A stretch of 34,861 nt of DNA, from contig NZ_AFWJ01000271.1 of the NCBI RefSeq assembly GCF_000222685.1, positions 1-34,861 on the forward strand, given 5' to 3'. The stretch is from Vibrio nigripulchritudo ATCC 27043. GTDB taxonomy: Bacteria; Pseudomonadota; Gammaproteobacteria; Enterobacterales; Vibrionaceae. Of the stretch, positions 8,103 through 16,750 are shown piece after piece. The notes under the pieces were generated by a model. That model saw nothing but the letters and a program-made list of their open reading frames with translations. It did no database searches and had not been told where the DNA came from. Numbering within the stretch: the stretch's first letter is position 1; each line of letters opens with the position of its first letter. The position numbers and the translations under genes were made by a program.

Positions 8103-9110
8103 ATGAATACAACAAGACGAGCGTTTTTACGCCATTGTGGCCTGGCGGGCGCGGCAGCGGTGGGAACCAGCCTGATTCCGGCAATGGCATTTGCGAAGGA
8201 AAGTCAAAAGCGAAAGCAGCTCACTATGTATGGTCCTCCTGTTGGTCCTTCGGTCACATTAGCGCATTCCGCAGAAACGAATGCCGTTTCTGGTCTGATA
8301 GAGCAACTAAATTTTGAAACCTACAGAAACCCCGACGTACTCAGAACCAATTTTGTTGCGGGTCGCTGGGAGCTTGCGGGAACGCCAAGTTACGTCGCTG
8401 CCAACCTATACAACAAAGGCGTGAAAGTTCGCCTCATGAACATCATGACCTGGGGACTTCTCTATGTGATTTCGGTTGATGAGAACATCAGGTCTGTTGA
8501 GGCACTGAAAGGACAGGACATTGTCATGCCATTTAAGGCTGATATGCCGGATCTGGTATTCCAGCATATTGCGAAAGAAAAAGGCATGAAGGCTGGGAGA
8601 GACTATCGCCTTAACTACGTTGGTTCTCCCTTTGAAGGCCTGCAACTCTTACTGTCTGGTCGGGCTAAACATGCAGTTCTACCCGAGCCTGCTGCCACGG
8701 CGGCTCTGCTTAAAGGGCTGAAATCCGGAACGAAAACAACCCGTGTTATTGATTTGCAAAGCGCATGGGGAGAAGTGACTGACGGACCCGCGCGAATTCC
8801 TCAGGCAGGGATGATGGTTTCAGACACGCTTCTGGATGAAATGCCGGATCTGCCTGATCGCCTGAACGCCGCTCTAATCCGATCAACTGACTGGGTGGTA
8901 AACAACCCTACCAGCGCCGGTCGGCTGGGCGAAAGTTATATGACACTAAAAGCCCCAATCATTGAGCGCTCTATTCCTTTCTGTAATTTCGGTCTGGATA
9001 AAGCAAAAGACATTCAGCAGGAAATTGAGAGTTTCTACTCCATTCTCGCAGACTCTAATCCGGCAATCATTGGTGGAAAGCTGCCTCCTGATGACTTCTA
9101 TCTGGGTTAG
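8103..9110 (+). CDS. Tat-exported substrate-binding protein of a NitT/TauT-type ABC transporter
   Basis: The 335-residue protein opens with a twin-arginine signal (TRRAFLR at residues 4-10, hydrophobic GLAGAAAVGTSLIPAMA, cleavage after AFA). The mature part has the two-lobed NMT1/SsuA/TauA fold: an early GTPSYVAANLYNKG segment, MTWGLLYVISV at the hinge, LKGQDIVMP, and VLPEPAATAALLKG. Relatives bind taurine, sulfonates, nitrate, bicarbonate or thiamine precursors; the ligand here is not evident. Tat export suggests folding, or cofactor or metal binding, before export. It is the first intact gene of an operon with permease, ATPase and nnrS. The Fur box upstream and the receptor remnant point to a metal-chelate or similar large ligand; this is inference. 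Confidence 0.88.
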   Translation: MNTTRRAFLRHCGLAGAAAVGTSLIPAMAFAKESQKRKQLTMYGPPVGPSVTLAHSAETNAVSGLIEQLNFETYRNPDVLRTNFVAGRWELAGTPSYVAANLYNKGVKVRLMNIMTWGLLYVISVDENIRSVEALKGQDIVMPFKADMPDLVFQHIAKEKGMKAGRDYRLNYVGSPFEGLQLLLSGRAKHAVLPEPAATAALLKGLKSGTKTTRVIDLQSAWGEVTDGPARIPQAGMMVSDTLLDEMPDLPDRLNAALIRSTDWVVNNPTSAGRLGESYMTLKAPIIERSIPFCNFGLDKAKDIQQEIESFYSILADSNPAIIGGKLPPDDFYLG

Positions 9111-9157
9111 GTCTTTGGTTTGTTAGTTCGTTCATACAGTAAGAGGTGTTGTTCCTA

Positions 9158-9928
9158 ATGCATTGGCTGAGACAAGCCTGTCATTATCTCTGGAGTGGCT
9201 TTGGCGCTCTGGCCAGCATACTGGTCTTTTTTGCACTATGGGATTTTGGAAATCAGGTGTATGGCGATTTTATTCTGCCCTCACCACAGGCTTCTCTGGA
9301 AAAGCTGTTTGAATTGTTTCAGCAGGAAATGGCGACAGAATATCTATGGGTGACGACTTACCGAGCCTTGATAGGGTTCGGTATTTCTATTGTTGTCGGA
9401 AGCCTGCTGGGCACACTGGCAGGGCTGTCTGCAACACTCTCCATGGCGGTGAGACCTATAGCCACCATTCTGATTGGCATTCCCCCCATAGCCTGGATTG
9501 TGCTGGCGCTTTTGTGGTTCGGTGCAGGTGACAGCACGCCTATATTTACCGTTACCGTGACCACTTTGCCCATCACATTTGCCGCTGGCGTTCAGGGGGC
9601 AAGAACGCTGGATCCCAAGCTGAATGAAATGGCTCAAAGCTTTGGCGCATCACGCTGGATGATCTTTTACGACGTACACCTTCCTCACATACTCTCCTAT
9701 CTGTTTCCGTCTTGGGTAACTGCCTTGGGCACGTCATGGAAAGTGGTCGTCATGGCAGAGCTATTATCCAGCAATACAGGTGTAGGGGCAGGTCTTGCGG
9801 CGGCTCGGGTGAACATTGATACGCCCGCGACAATGGCATGGATAGTCGCGATTGTGACGGTCTTACTGATTGCAGAATACGCGGTGTTTGAACCTTTTAA
9901 ACGACACATGGAGAGGTGGCGTGAATAA
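9158..9928 (+). CDS. ABC transporter permease, NitT/TauT (SsuC-like) type
   Basis: The protein has about six membrane helices and the BPD_transp_1 pattern. The EAA loop reads MAQSFGASRWMIFYDVHLPHILSYLFPS, and the family-typical GIPPIAWIVLALLWFG segment lies upstream of it. I start it at ATG 9158 (256 aa), 11 bases after AAGAGG; a GTG at 9146 would add four residues without a ribosome site. Its end overlaps the ATPase gene by 8 bases, indicating translational coupling. It forms the membrane channel for the substrate-binding protein encoded upstream. Confidence 0.92.
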   Translation: MHWLRQACHYLWSGFGALASILVFFALWDFGNQVYGDFILPSPQASLEKLFELFQQEMATEYLWVTTYRALIGFGISIVVGSLLGTLAGLSATLSMAVRPIATILIGIPPIAWIVLALLWFGAGDSTPIFTVTVTTLPITFAAGVQGARTLDPKLNEMAQSFGASRWMIFYDVHLPHILSYLFPSWVTALGTSWKVVVMAELLSSNTGVGAGLAAARVNIDTPATMAWIVAIVTVLLIAEYAVFEPFKRHMERWRE

Positions 9929-10682
9929 AAACAAACGGCTTTCTATTCGTAACCTCAGTCATTCCTTCGATAACAGGCAAGTGCTTGATGAAATCAGTCT
10001 CGATCTCGAACAGGGACAGGTCATGGCGATTGTGGGTCGTTCTGGCTGTGGCAAGTCAACTCTGCTTAATCTGATATCCGGTCTTTTACAGCCAGACCAA
10101 GGCGAAATCGATAACAGCTTCCAAACCACTTCCATCCTGTTTCAGGACACCCGTTTGCTGCCTTGGAAAAATACCAGAGACAATATTGGCTGGGGTTTAA
10201 AAGCCAAAGGGATGAGAAAGAGTCTGCGCAATCAGGCTGCCCTCAAACTGGCACTAGAAGTTGGGCTGGATGAGGAGGACCTAAACAAATACCCCCATGA
10301 GCTTAGTGGAGGTATGAGGCAAAGAGTTGCTATGGCTCGCTCTTTTGCCGTAAGACCAGAACTGCTTCTTCTTGATGAGCCCTTTAGTGCTCAGGATATT
10401 GGTTTGAAAGAGGATCTGTATTCACTCTTAATTTCCGAAATCGAACAAAGGAAGCTAACCGTACTGTTCATTACTCATGATCTCATGGAAGCAATAAAAC
10501 TGGCAGACCACATTGTGGTGCTCAGCGATAACCCCGGTCGTCAGGTATATACCTACGAATGCCACCTTCCCCGCACAGAGCGCGATCAGGATTACCTCTA
10601 TGCAAATGCCATGAATCTGATGAAAACAGAGGAAGTTAAGCTGGCGTTCCAGACTTGGAGAGAAGATGAGAAATCTTTTTAA
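9921..10682 (+). CDS. ABC transporter ATP-binding protein, NitT/TauT (SsuB-like) type
   Basis: All ABC ATPase motifs are present: Walker A GRSGCGKSTL, Q-loop in SILFQDTRLLPW, signature LSGGMRQRVAMARS, Walker B LLLLDEPF, and the His switch ITHDLMEA. The LLPWKNTRDNI text after the Q-loop is typical of the taurine/sulfonate/nitrate group. The start is GTG at 9921, overlapping the permease stop and preceded by GGAGAGG; the frame remains open to 9870 but that extension lies inside the permease gene. The 3' end overlaps nnrS by 17 bases. It powers the transporter formed with the two preceding genes. Confidence 0.95.
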   Translation: MNKNKRLSIRNLSHSFDNRQVLDEISLDLEQGQVMAIVGRSGCGKSTLLNLISGLLQPDQGEIDNSFQTTSILFQDTRLLPWKNTRDNIGWGLKAKGMRKSLRNQAALKLALEVGLDEEDLNKYPHELSGGMRQRVAMARSFAVRPELLLLDEPFSAQDIGLKEDLYSLLISEIEQRKLTVLFITHDLMEAIKLADHIVVLSDNPGRQVYTYECHLPRTERDQDYLYANAMNLMKTEEVKLAFQTWREDEKSF

Positions 10683-11832
10683 CAGCAAAGCTCCGCTGTA
10701 TGCATGTGGCTTTCGCCCTTTCTTTCTACTGGCAACCAGCTACACACTTCTGCTGATGTTGCATGCGGTTGTGGGTGCTTCACCATCGTCCAATGTCTGG
10801 TATATGCATGAACTGATTTTTGGTATCGGATCAGCCGTAATCGCTGGCTTTCTTTTAACGGCTTTTCCAGCCTGGACCGACACTGAACGTCTTACAGGAA
10901 GGCGTTTGATTCTACTGGTGGCATTGTGGGTGTCAGCAAGAGCGCTTGGCTGGATGTTACCAATGATAGGTGTGCTTCCAATGCAACTGATGAATGTTGC
11001 CTTCTCGTTGCTGTTGCTATCCGTTCTGATACGTCCGATTCTCGATGCCAGGCAGGCTCGCCATCGCATATTTTACTATTATCTGGCTCTGTACTGTTCG
11101 GGTGCACTTGTTAGCTATTTCTTCTGGATTGAAGACGATTTGGATCTGACAAGGCAATGGCTTACCGCATCGGGCGGTGTTTTTGTCATATTGATGATGA
11201 TTGTGTTCAGCCGCATGTCTATGGTGATTGTTAATCATGCACTGGAAAGGTTTGACGTGACTGACCAGTGTCATCTGGCAAGACCGCCGAGACGAAATTT
11301 TGCCATCGGAATCATTGTTCTCTTTCTCTCTGTCGATTTATGGATGCCAGGGAGCTCGGTCTCTGGCTGGCTAGCACTGGCTTGTACTTGTGCGGTTCTA
11401 AATATTCTGAACGACTGGCATCTCCCCAAAGCGTGGCGCGATCTCTACTATCAGGCGGGTTATGCATTTTACCTCCTGATTGCAGCAGGGTTTGGCGTGA
11501 TTGGTACTAGCAATATCTGGGGATTATCCATTAGCGGGTCGGCGCTTCTTATCCTGTTTGCAGAAACCGCCGCAATTGCGGTTCTCGTTATCATGCTTGT
11601 CGTGGGGCAGAAGCATACTGGTTACCCACTTCAGTATTCGCCTTCAATACGACTAATGCTAGCCGCAATGCCCGTTGCTGCGACCCTCCAATTAGGTCAG
11701 GTTTTTTATGTAACTTCACACAAACCCCTGCATGTTCTGCCTGTGATTCTAATTGCACTTTGCTTCATTTTTTACCTTGTATCCTTCTGGAGCAAGCTCA
11801 CGCGAATCAGAGTTGATGGAAAGAGTGGGTAG
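10666..11832 (+). CDS. nnrS: NnrS family membrane protein
   Basis: The 388-residue protein has about twelve membrane helices and the NnrS hallmarks: GFRPFFLLA near the N-terminus (residues 15-23), WYMHELIFG, then GFLLTAFPAWT, with conserved histidines in membrane segments. NnrS is known as a heme- and copper-containing inner-membrane protein that relieves nitrosative stress in Vibrio and other proteobacteria. Here it is the last gene of a transporter operon and its start overlaps the ATPase gene. Its ribosome site is GGAGAG. That placement, with a Fur box instead of a visible NsrR or NorR site upstream, suggests a link to iron or metal-chelate uptake, or a transported compound related to nitrosative stress. 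It could also have been added to the operon by chance. Confidence 0.9.
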   Translation: MRNLFNSKAPLYACGFRPFFLLATSYTLLLMLHAVVGASPSSNVWYMHELIFGIGSAVIAGFLLTAFPAWTDTERLTGRRLILLVALWVSARALGWMLPMIGVLPMQLMNVAFSLLLLSVLIRPILDARQARHRIFYYYLALYCSGALVSYFFWIEDDLDLTRQWLTASGGVFVILMMIVFSRMSMVIVNHALERFDVTDQCHLARPPRRNFAIGIIVLFLSVDLWMPGSSVSGWLALACTCAVLNILNDWHLPKAWRDLYYQAGYAFYLLIAAGFGVIGTSNIWGLSISGSALLILFAETAAIAVLVIMLVVGQKHTGYPLQYSPSIRLMLAAMPVAATLQLGQVFYVTSHKPLHVLPVILIALCFIFYLVSFWSKLTRIRVDGKSG

Positions 11833-11969
11833 AAAAATAAGCGGATTTCCTTCCAAGCCATACTTGATTCCTGTCACTTTTCTTTTTGATTTCACCTGTA
11901 ACTCTCTACCCTCATGGGCTGGCTGTGTTATATTCTTGCTCTTTCTAACTATCGATGCAGGGCACAGTG

Positions 11970-12179
11970 ATGTCGTTTAACCTTTCACTTCTTCCATCTG
12001 AAGAAAAAAATGCCGTAGAAATCGACAAGCAAGCTTCGTTTTTAGTGTGGAAGATCAAACAGGCTCAGGCGGGACCAGAAGTACTGACCGAGCACAAAGC
12101 CACACTGAGGCTAGAGTCGGAAATTGAATTATTCGAGCAGTCGGTAGAAAAGTATAAAAGAGTCATGGGTGTGGCTTAA
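11970..12179 (+). CDS. Small hypothetical protein (69 aa), helical
   Basis: The reading from ATG 11970 (MSFNLSLLPSEEKNAV) has AGGGCACAG just upstream. The protein is hydrophilic and predicted helical: the KQASFLVWKIKQAQAG and ESEIELFEQSVEKYKRVM heptad-like stretches suggest two helices, perhaps a coiled-coil hairpin. It has no signal peptide and no recognised domain. It lies 55 bases before yeeN on the same strand, with a T-rich, promoter-like stretch in front (TTATATTC near 11928), and may be co-transcribed with yeeN. I do not recognise the family. Confidence 0.65.
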   Translation: MSFNLSLLPSEEKNAVEIDKQASFLVWKIKQAQAGPEVLTEHKATLRLESEIELFEQSVEKYKRVMGVA

Positions 12180-12234
12180 TTAAACACCCAAGTAATACCA
12201 ACTTGTACCAAATTGAACTAGAGAGAACACCCCG

Positions 12235-12951
12235 ATGGGAAGAAGTTTTGAAGTGCGTAAAGCCTCAATGGCGAAAACTGCAGGCGCAAAAATTAAAGTT
12301 TATTCCAAGTACGGTAAAGAAATTTACATGTGTGCGAAGAACGGTGGTTCAGACCCGGATATGAACCTGTCGCTTAAGCACCTGATTGCTAAAGCAAAAA
12401 AAGACCAGGTTCCAGCGCACGTTATCGATAAAGCACTAGACAAAGCAAATGGCGGTGGTGGTGAAGATTACCAGCCAGCACGTTACGAAGGCTTTGGCCC
12501 TGGTGGCACAAGCGTCATCGTGGACTGCCTGACAGACAACGGCAACCGTACTTTCCAGGACGTTCGCCAGTGCTTTGTTAAAACGGGTGCAAAAATCGGT
12601 GTTGAAGGTTCTGTTTCTCACATGTTCGAACATCAGGCAGTATTCCAGTTTAAAGGCGAAGACGATGAAATCATCTTGGAAACGCTGATGATGGATGACG
12701 TAGATGTGACAGACGTTGAGCTGGAAGACGGTGTAATTACAGTCTTTGCTCCACACACTGAGTTCTTCAAAACGAAAACGGCATTGAGCGGTGCATTCCC
12801 AGATCTGACTCTGGATGTGGAAGAAATCACTTTCGTTCCTCAAACTCATACGCCAGTTGCAGGCGAAGATGCCGAGAAGTTCCAGAAGTTCCTGGATATG
12901 CTAGACGACTGTGATGACGTTCAGCAGGTTTACCACAACGCTGAGATGTAA
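12235..12951 (+). CDS. yeeN: YebC/PmpR-family protein, YeeN type
   Basis: The 238-residue product matches the YebC fold throughout: the [25 protein letters not shown] opening, [11 protein letters not shown], the [20 protein letters not shown] core, [13 protein letters not shown] and an acidic C-terminal third. The altered N-terminus, [13 protein letters not shown] in place of WANIKHRK, marks the YeeN branch. YebC proteins were first described as DNA-binding regulators and have more recently been linked to resolving ribosome stalling at proline runs; which of these YeeN does is unclear. The gene is closed by a terminator. I recall the neighbouring order yeeN then HIBADH-family dehydrogenase from Vibrio chromosome 2. 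Confidence 0.95.
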   Translation: MGRSFEVRKASMAKTAGAKIKVYSKYGKEIYMCAKNGGSDPDMNLSLKHLIAKAKKDQVPAHVIDKALDKANGGGGEDYQPARYEGFGPGGTSVIVDCLTDNGNRTFQDVRQCFVKTGAKIGVEGSVSHMFEHQAVFQFKGEDDEIILETLMMDDVDVTDVELEDGVITVFAPHTEFFKTKTALSGAFPDLTLDVEEITFVPQTHTPVAGEDAEKFQKFLDMLDDCDDVQQVYHNAEM

Positions 12952-12966
12952 GCTTTACATTGACAG

Positions 12967-12996
12967 AAAAGCCGAGCCAAAGTGCTCGGTTTTTTT
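12967..12996 (+). terminator. Terminator of yeeN
   Basis: The stem CCGAGC (12972-12977) with GCTCGG (12984-12989), extended by A-U pairs, is followed by seven T residues. Confidence 0.9.
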
Positions 12997-13067
12997 ATAT
13001 CCGTGCATTGGTTACACCAGTATTTACGTGCATTATAAGTGACATACGCTAAGCAAGGAGAATAACA

Positions 13068-13943
13068 ATGAAAGTGAGTTTTATCGGATTAGGCGTCATG
13101 GGTTTCCCAATGGCAGGTCACTTGGTCAAGGCGGGGTTTGACGTTACGGTTTTTAATCGCACTTTTAGTAAAGCGCAGCTCTGGCAGGAAACATACAAAG
13201 GCAACATTGCTGAAACGGTGGCAGATTGCGTGAAAGATGCCGACGTTGTTCTTACTTGCGTAGGGAATGATGACGATGTACGAAGCATGACGACCAGCGA
13301 ATCGGGTGCGCTGACGTTTATGAAAAAAGGTGCGATTCTGGTGGATCACACCACTACGTCGGCTCAGCTTGCTGAAGAACTTGAACTTGCCGCCAAAGAG
13401 GCTGGGATAGAGTTTATGGATGCGCCTGTTTCTGGTGGTCAGGCTGGCGCTGAAAATGGCGTGCTGACCATCATGTGCGGCGGCGAACAATCCCTGTTCG
13501 ATAAACTCCAGCCTGTTTTTGAAGCGTATGGAAAATCGTCAGTTCTGATGGGGAACGTCGGTCAGGGTCAGCGAGCGAAAATGGTGAATCAGATCTGTAT
13601 TGCTGGTGTACTGAATGGTCTTTCAGAAGGTCTGCTTTTGGCAGAGAAATCGGGGTTAGATGTACCTACTTTGGTGAACTGTCTGAAAAATGGTGCAGCT
13701 GGCTCCTGGCAGATGGAAAACCGCGCAAAAACCATGGCGCAGGACAAATACGATTTCGGATTTGCCATCGACTGGATGATCAAAGATTTAGGCTTCTGTC
13801 TGGACGAAGCAACGGCAAAAGGGCTGACATTGCCGATGACAGAGAAAACCATCAATGCTTACAAAGCCTTGTCGGCATTAGGCGAAGGACGAATGGATAC
13901 CTCTGTGCTGCTCAAAGCAGTTCGCAGCGAAGCTGAAAAATAA
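13068..13943 (+). CDS. 3-hydroxyisobutyrate dehydrogenase / beta-hydroxyacid dehydrogenase family NAD(P) enzyme
   Basis: The 291-residue cytosolic enzyme has the N-terminal Rossmann signature FIGLGVMGFPMAGHLVKAG, the substrate-binding segment DAPVSGGQAGAENGVL, and the catalytic Lys171 in GQGQRAKMVNQ, followed by an all-helical C-terminal domain. Family members reduce or oxidise small beta-hydroxyacids (3-hydroxyisobutyrate, tartronate semialdehyde, succinic semialdehyde and others); the exact substrate is not determined by these motifs. Asn30-Arg31 at the end of the second beta strand (VFNRT) favours NADPH. An AAGGAG ribosome site precedes the ATG, and a terminator follows, so it is monocistronic. 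Confidence 0.92.
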   Translation: MKVSFIGLGVMGFPMAGHLVKAGFDVTVFNRTFSKAQLWQETYKGNIAETVADCVKDADVVLTCVGNDDDVRSMTTSESGALTFMKKGAILVDHTTTSAQLAEELELAAKEAGIEFMDAPVSGGQAGAENGVLTIMCGGEQSLFDKLQPVFEAYGKSSVLMGNVGQGQRAKMVNQICIAGVLNGLSEGLLLAEKSGLDVPTLVNCLKNGAAGSWQMENRAKTMAQDKYDFGFAIDWMIKDLGFCLDEATAKGLTLPMTEKTINAYKALSALGEGRMDTSVLLKAVRSEAEK

Positions 13944-13953
13944 GATACTCTTA

Positions 13954-13988
13954 GTGGCACGAAGCTTGTGCCACACGTTTTCTTTCTT
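13954..13988 (+). terminator. Terminator after the dehydrogenase gene
   Basis: A 7-bp perfect stem, GTGGCAC (13954-13960) with GTGCCAC (13968-13974), is followed after ACG by TTTTCTTTCTT. Confidence 0.8.
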
Positions 13989-14203
13989 AAGCGAAATCAA
14001 CCAAATCTCTCCGTGATTTTTATCGCATTGTTTCACTTCTGCGAGACCGCTCCATTTCTTTTGAAAATTCCTCGTTTTATTTCAATTTTTATTAGATACG
14101 TCACTTAACAATATCTTGTTTTCTTTAGAATTTATGCGCTCAGTTGCGTTTCTGAGCATGAGGAGATTTCCTCATTAGAAAGAAAAGAGTAAAGGACGTT
14201 GTT

Positions 14204-14779
14204 TTGAAACTTAAAGAGCAGTTGGATAACAAAGAGCTAAAAAGCTCAGGCTTTTGGCTCAATCAGGTATTTATGATTGTGTCGACCATAGTGGGTGTCT
14301 ACCTAGCCGCGCAAAGTGGTCTGCAACAGGCACTGACCTTCGATACCTACAGTAAAATGGAAGACAATTACTATCTCAGAATGTCATTACACGACGAGTT
14401 GTCGGACAATACTCGTGATTTGCAGGCATACATAAAAGACTATCTGATGCGTAATGCGCCCGCGCAGGAATTGAAAGACAACCGCCCGGATATGAGCAAA
14501 TACATCTGGGAAACCATGAAATACAACCCAACCACATTAGAAACGCCGAATGAGATCCTCACTTCTGCACGCCGCTTTTATTCTCAAACGGACGATCTTC
14601 TTAACCGCGCTTTAGCCCGTCGGCTGGGTGCGAATTACGCGGGGCAGCAGTTGCAAATCATTGTCGATGATATGCAGCAAAATACGTTGCCTTACATCGC
14701 CGCCAGTGCTGATCAGCTCAAGAAAGAGCTGTCAAAAAATGGTGTAGAAATTGGTGCGATTAAGGGAGATAAATCATGA
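14204..14779 (+). CDS. Single-span membrane protein of unknown function, coupled to a rhomboid protease
   Basis: The 191-residue reading starts at TTG 14204, preceded by AAAGGACG. A membrane helix lies at about residues 21-40 (FWLNQVFMIVSTIVGVYLAA); the rest is hydrophilic, helical and probably periplasmic, with segments such as YLRMSLHDELSDNTRDLQAY. No known catalytic motif is visible. Its stop overlaps the start of the rhomboid gene by four bases (ATGA), so the two are translationally coupled. It could be the substrate, an adaptor or a partner of that protease; this is inference from position only. Confidence 0.75.
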   Translation: MKLKEQLDNKELKSSGFWLNQVFMIVSTIVGVYLAAQSGLQQALTFDTYSKMEDNYYLRMSLHDELSDNTRDLQAYIKDYLMRNAPAQELKDNRPDMSKYIWETMKYNPTTLETPNEILTSARRFYSQTDDLLNRALARRLGANYAGQQLQIIVDDMQQNTLPYIAASADQLKKELSKNGVEIGAIKGDKS

Positions 14780-15858
14780 GTAAGAAGTGTCCAGCGTGTG
14801 ATAACGCCTACCTGAAAGCCACGCAATATGAAGGTGAAGAAATCGATGTTTGCTTAGAGTGTGGTGGTCTTTGGTTCGAGAAAAATGAAGTTAACCGGCT
14901 TATTGAAGAAGTAAATGATGGTCCTGTTGGCGAATGCTACACCGAGCACTTTGGAGAAGAGCTTGGGGTTTCAGAGTATCAGTGCCCGGACTGTGAAAAG
15001 CCGATGGAACGTCATCACCTTCTAAAAAGCTATCAACATGAAATTGATGTGTGCCGACACTGTGACGGAAGCTGGATAGACAAAGATGAGCTGGAAGCGG
15101 TTGAGCGCAGCCCAGAGCTCAGAAAGGTGCTTGGTGACCTCAATCAGAAAATCAGCTGGAAAACTTACCTGTTCCAGTTTTTAACCCAAATGCCTGTGGA
15201 ATATAACCTCAAGCCTAAGACCACACCGTGGTGTAACTGGATAATCATAGCGCTTAACTGCATCATCTTTTCGCTTTATGCCTTCAGCTATGAAACGACC
15301 GACTGGGTGATTGAGCATCTCGCCATGACACCAGCGGACATTCTGGCAGGTCGGGAGCTTTGGACGCTGGTTACTGCTACCTTCCTGCATGGGGATCTGA
15401 TGCATCTGGCGGGTAACATGTACTTCTTGTATGTAGTTGGCGATAACATTGAAGATGCCGTCGGGCATAAGAAGTATCTGGCATTGTATTTCTTCTGTGG
15501 TATTGCTGCGTCTCTTGTCAGTTTCTTCAGCAACATGCACGGTTTGATCCCTTCTGTTGGCGCAAGTGGCGCGATTGCCGGGTTCTTCGCGATTTATCTA
15601 CTGTGGTTCCGTCATGCGAGCCTGACGTTTATGATTGTGGTTTTCCAGAAGAAGATTTCGCCCGTGTTGTTCTTTATCATCTGGTTAGGTTTCAACCTGT
15701 TCGGCATGATCATGGCAAATCAGGGCGTCGATTACGCGGCGCATCTGGGTGGGTTCTTTGCCGGGTTGCTGGTGGCATACTGGATGAAAGAGAAAGTGCT
15801 GGAAGCCAATCCGATGATCAATTTGCTGGCGCATGATGCGGTAAAAATTCAGCGATAA
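14776..15858 (+). CDS. Rhomboid-family intramembrane serine protease with two N-terminal zinc ribbons
   Basis: The 360-residue protein has two TFIIB-like zinc ribbons (Cys5, Cys8, Cys26, Cys29 and Cys70, Cys73, Cys93, Cys96), each followed by the family-typical GGLWF/DGSWI and an acidic helix, and then a six-helix rhomboid domain. Rhomboid markers are WTLVTATFLHGDLMHLAGNM, the catalytic Ser264 in GASGAIAG, and His323 in AAHLGGFFAG. Such enzymes cut transmembrane substrates within the membrane. The cytosolic zinc ribbons could recruit substrate or sense a ligand. The gene is coupled to the single-span protein upstream. Confidence 0.93.
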   Translation: MSKKCPACDNAYLKATQYEGEEIDVCLECGGLWFEKNEVNRLIEEVNDGPVGECYTEHFGEELGVSEYQCPDCEKPMERHHLLKSYQHEIDVCRHCDGSWIDKDELEAVERSPELRKVLGDLNQKISWKTYLFQFLTQMPVEYNLKPKTTPWCNWIIIALNCIIFSLYAFSYETTDWVIEHLAMTPADILAGRELWTLVTATFLHGDLMHLAGNMYFLYVVGDNIEDAVGHKKYLALYFFCGIAASLVSFFSNMHGLIPSVGASGAIAGFFAIYLLWFRHASLTFMIVVFQKKISPVLFFIIWLGFNLFGMIMANQGVDYAAHLGGFFAGLLVAYWMKEKVLEANPMINLLAHDAVKIQR

Positions 15859-15878
15859 TCATTAATATGGAATGAGCA

Positions 15879-15912
15879 AAAGGTCGGGATTAGTCCCGAC
15901 CTTTCTATTTTT
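15879..15912. terminator. Terminator between convergent genes
   Basis: An 11-bp perfect stem, AAAGGTCGGGA (15879-15889) with TCCCGACCTTT (15894-15904), has a TTAG loop and is followed on the plus strand by CTATTTTT. It ends directly at the stop codon of the minus-strand gene and probably serves both directions. Confidence 0.85.
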
Positions 15913-16459
15913 GGATACTCAGCTTTGGCCAGTTTTTTAACCAATGTTTACTGGCGACGCGTTGTTCAAAAATAGTCTGACACCGATTAGGGTTGTGGGA
16001 GATATGGAGGTTAAACAGAGATTCGAACCCAAAAGCAGAGGCAAATTTGAAGTTACCATCCGATGCTAAACGAACGCCTACTGCTGTTTCTTTTTCTGGC
16101 CAATAACCCATGGCATCGACGGTGCTGGAATAGGGCTGGTCGCCGTTTCTCACGTGCATGTAAGCCTGACTTCGTACCTGCCAGTTAAGGTTGGGTAAGG
16201 TCTCTTTTAGTGTGCGCTCATACTCCAAATAGCGCTCTTCGGCTTCTTCCGGAGCGAAATAAACCACATCCACATCGTTAAGCGGAGTGTTCTCTTTCTG
16301 GTTATGCAGCTGGTCCCAGACTAAATTCCTTAAGAAACCCGCAGCCAGATAACATTGGGGAAGGTTAAGCCTGGCAACCGCTTCCAGCGCCTGTTTGCGA
16401 ATATCATCCTGCAATAACCACTGTGTCATTTGTTCTGTTTGAGAAAACGTAGGAGGCAT
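15905..16459 (-). CDS. Nucleotidyltransferase-fold protein of the DUF925 (NTP_transf_6) family
   Basis: The 184-residue protein has the family's features: an N-terminal helix, YLAAGFLRNLVWDQLH, then the acidic pair LNDVDVVYF expected at the metal site, and a C-terminal FGFESLFNLHISHNP segment. The fold belongs to the polymerase-beta superfamily, but no reaction is known for this family. The ATG at 16459 was taken as start (MPPTFSQ). It stands alone and is convergent with the rhomboid operon. I am fairly sure of the family and have no claim on the function. Confidence 0.8.
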   Translation of the reverse strand: MPPTFSQTEQMTQWLLQDDIRKQALEAVARLNLPQCYLAAGFLRNLVWDQLHNQKENTPLNDVDVVYFAPEEAEERYLEYERTLKETLPNLNWQVRSQAYMHVRNGDQPYSSTVDAMGYWPEKETAVGVRLASDGNFKFASAFGFESLFNLHISHNPNRCQTIFEQRVASKHWLKNWPKLSIQK

Positions 16460-16750
16460 AGCTGTGTGTCAGGGTTCAAAAACAAAGGTAACAGCATTTT
16501 GTATCAACATCAGGAAATAGGCAAAGAGGCTCTGAAATTCTTTGCCCGAAACGGCAATTGGTGTGAAGATAAATTCATCAATTTAAATGGATGTCGCCAT
16601 GAATACGTTATGTCACATCGGCTGTAATCGCTGCCCACCTCGCTCTTAAACACCTCTGATTTTATCTGTGTCTCAAATTGTATTTGAGCACGTGTGTGTT
16701 TGTGCCCGCCGATCTTGTGAATCGCGGGTAGCGTTCCTCAGGAGCAAAAT

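Noticed and set aside
7964-8317. A 117-codon plus-strand frame starting MMRIGKPKAF
   Set aside because: It crosses the receptor remnant and the start of the substrate-binding protein in a different frame, and its protein text is meaningless; the real frame is the Tat-signal protein.
9346-9637. Several frames on both strands within the permease gene
   Set aside because: They are shadows of the permease: low-complexity or basic translations with no ribosome site.
12180-12234. TAATACCAACTTGTACCAAATTG before yeeN as part of a dispersed Vibrio repeat
   Set aside because: It resembles small intergenic repeats I remember from marine gammaproteobacteria, but only one copy is present in the window, so a repeat cannot be supported.
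16430-16627. A 65-codon plus-strand frame between the nucleotidyltransferase and LysE genes
   Set aside because: It overlaps the start of the minus-strand gene, has no ribosome site and codes for unlikely text.
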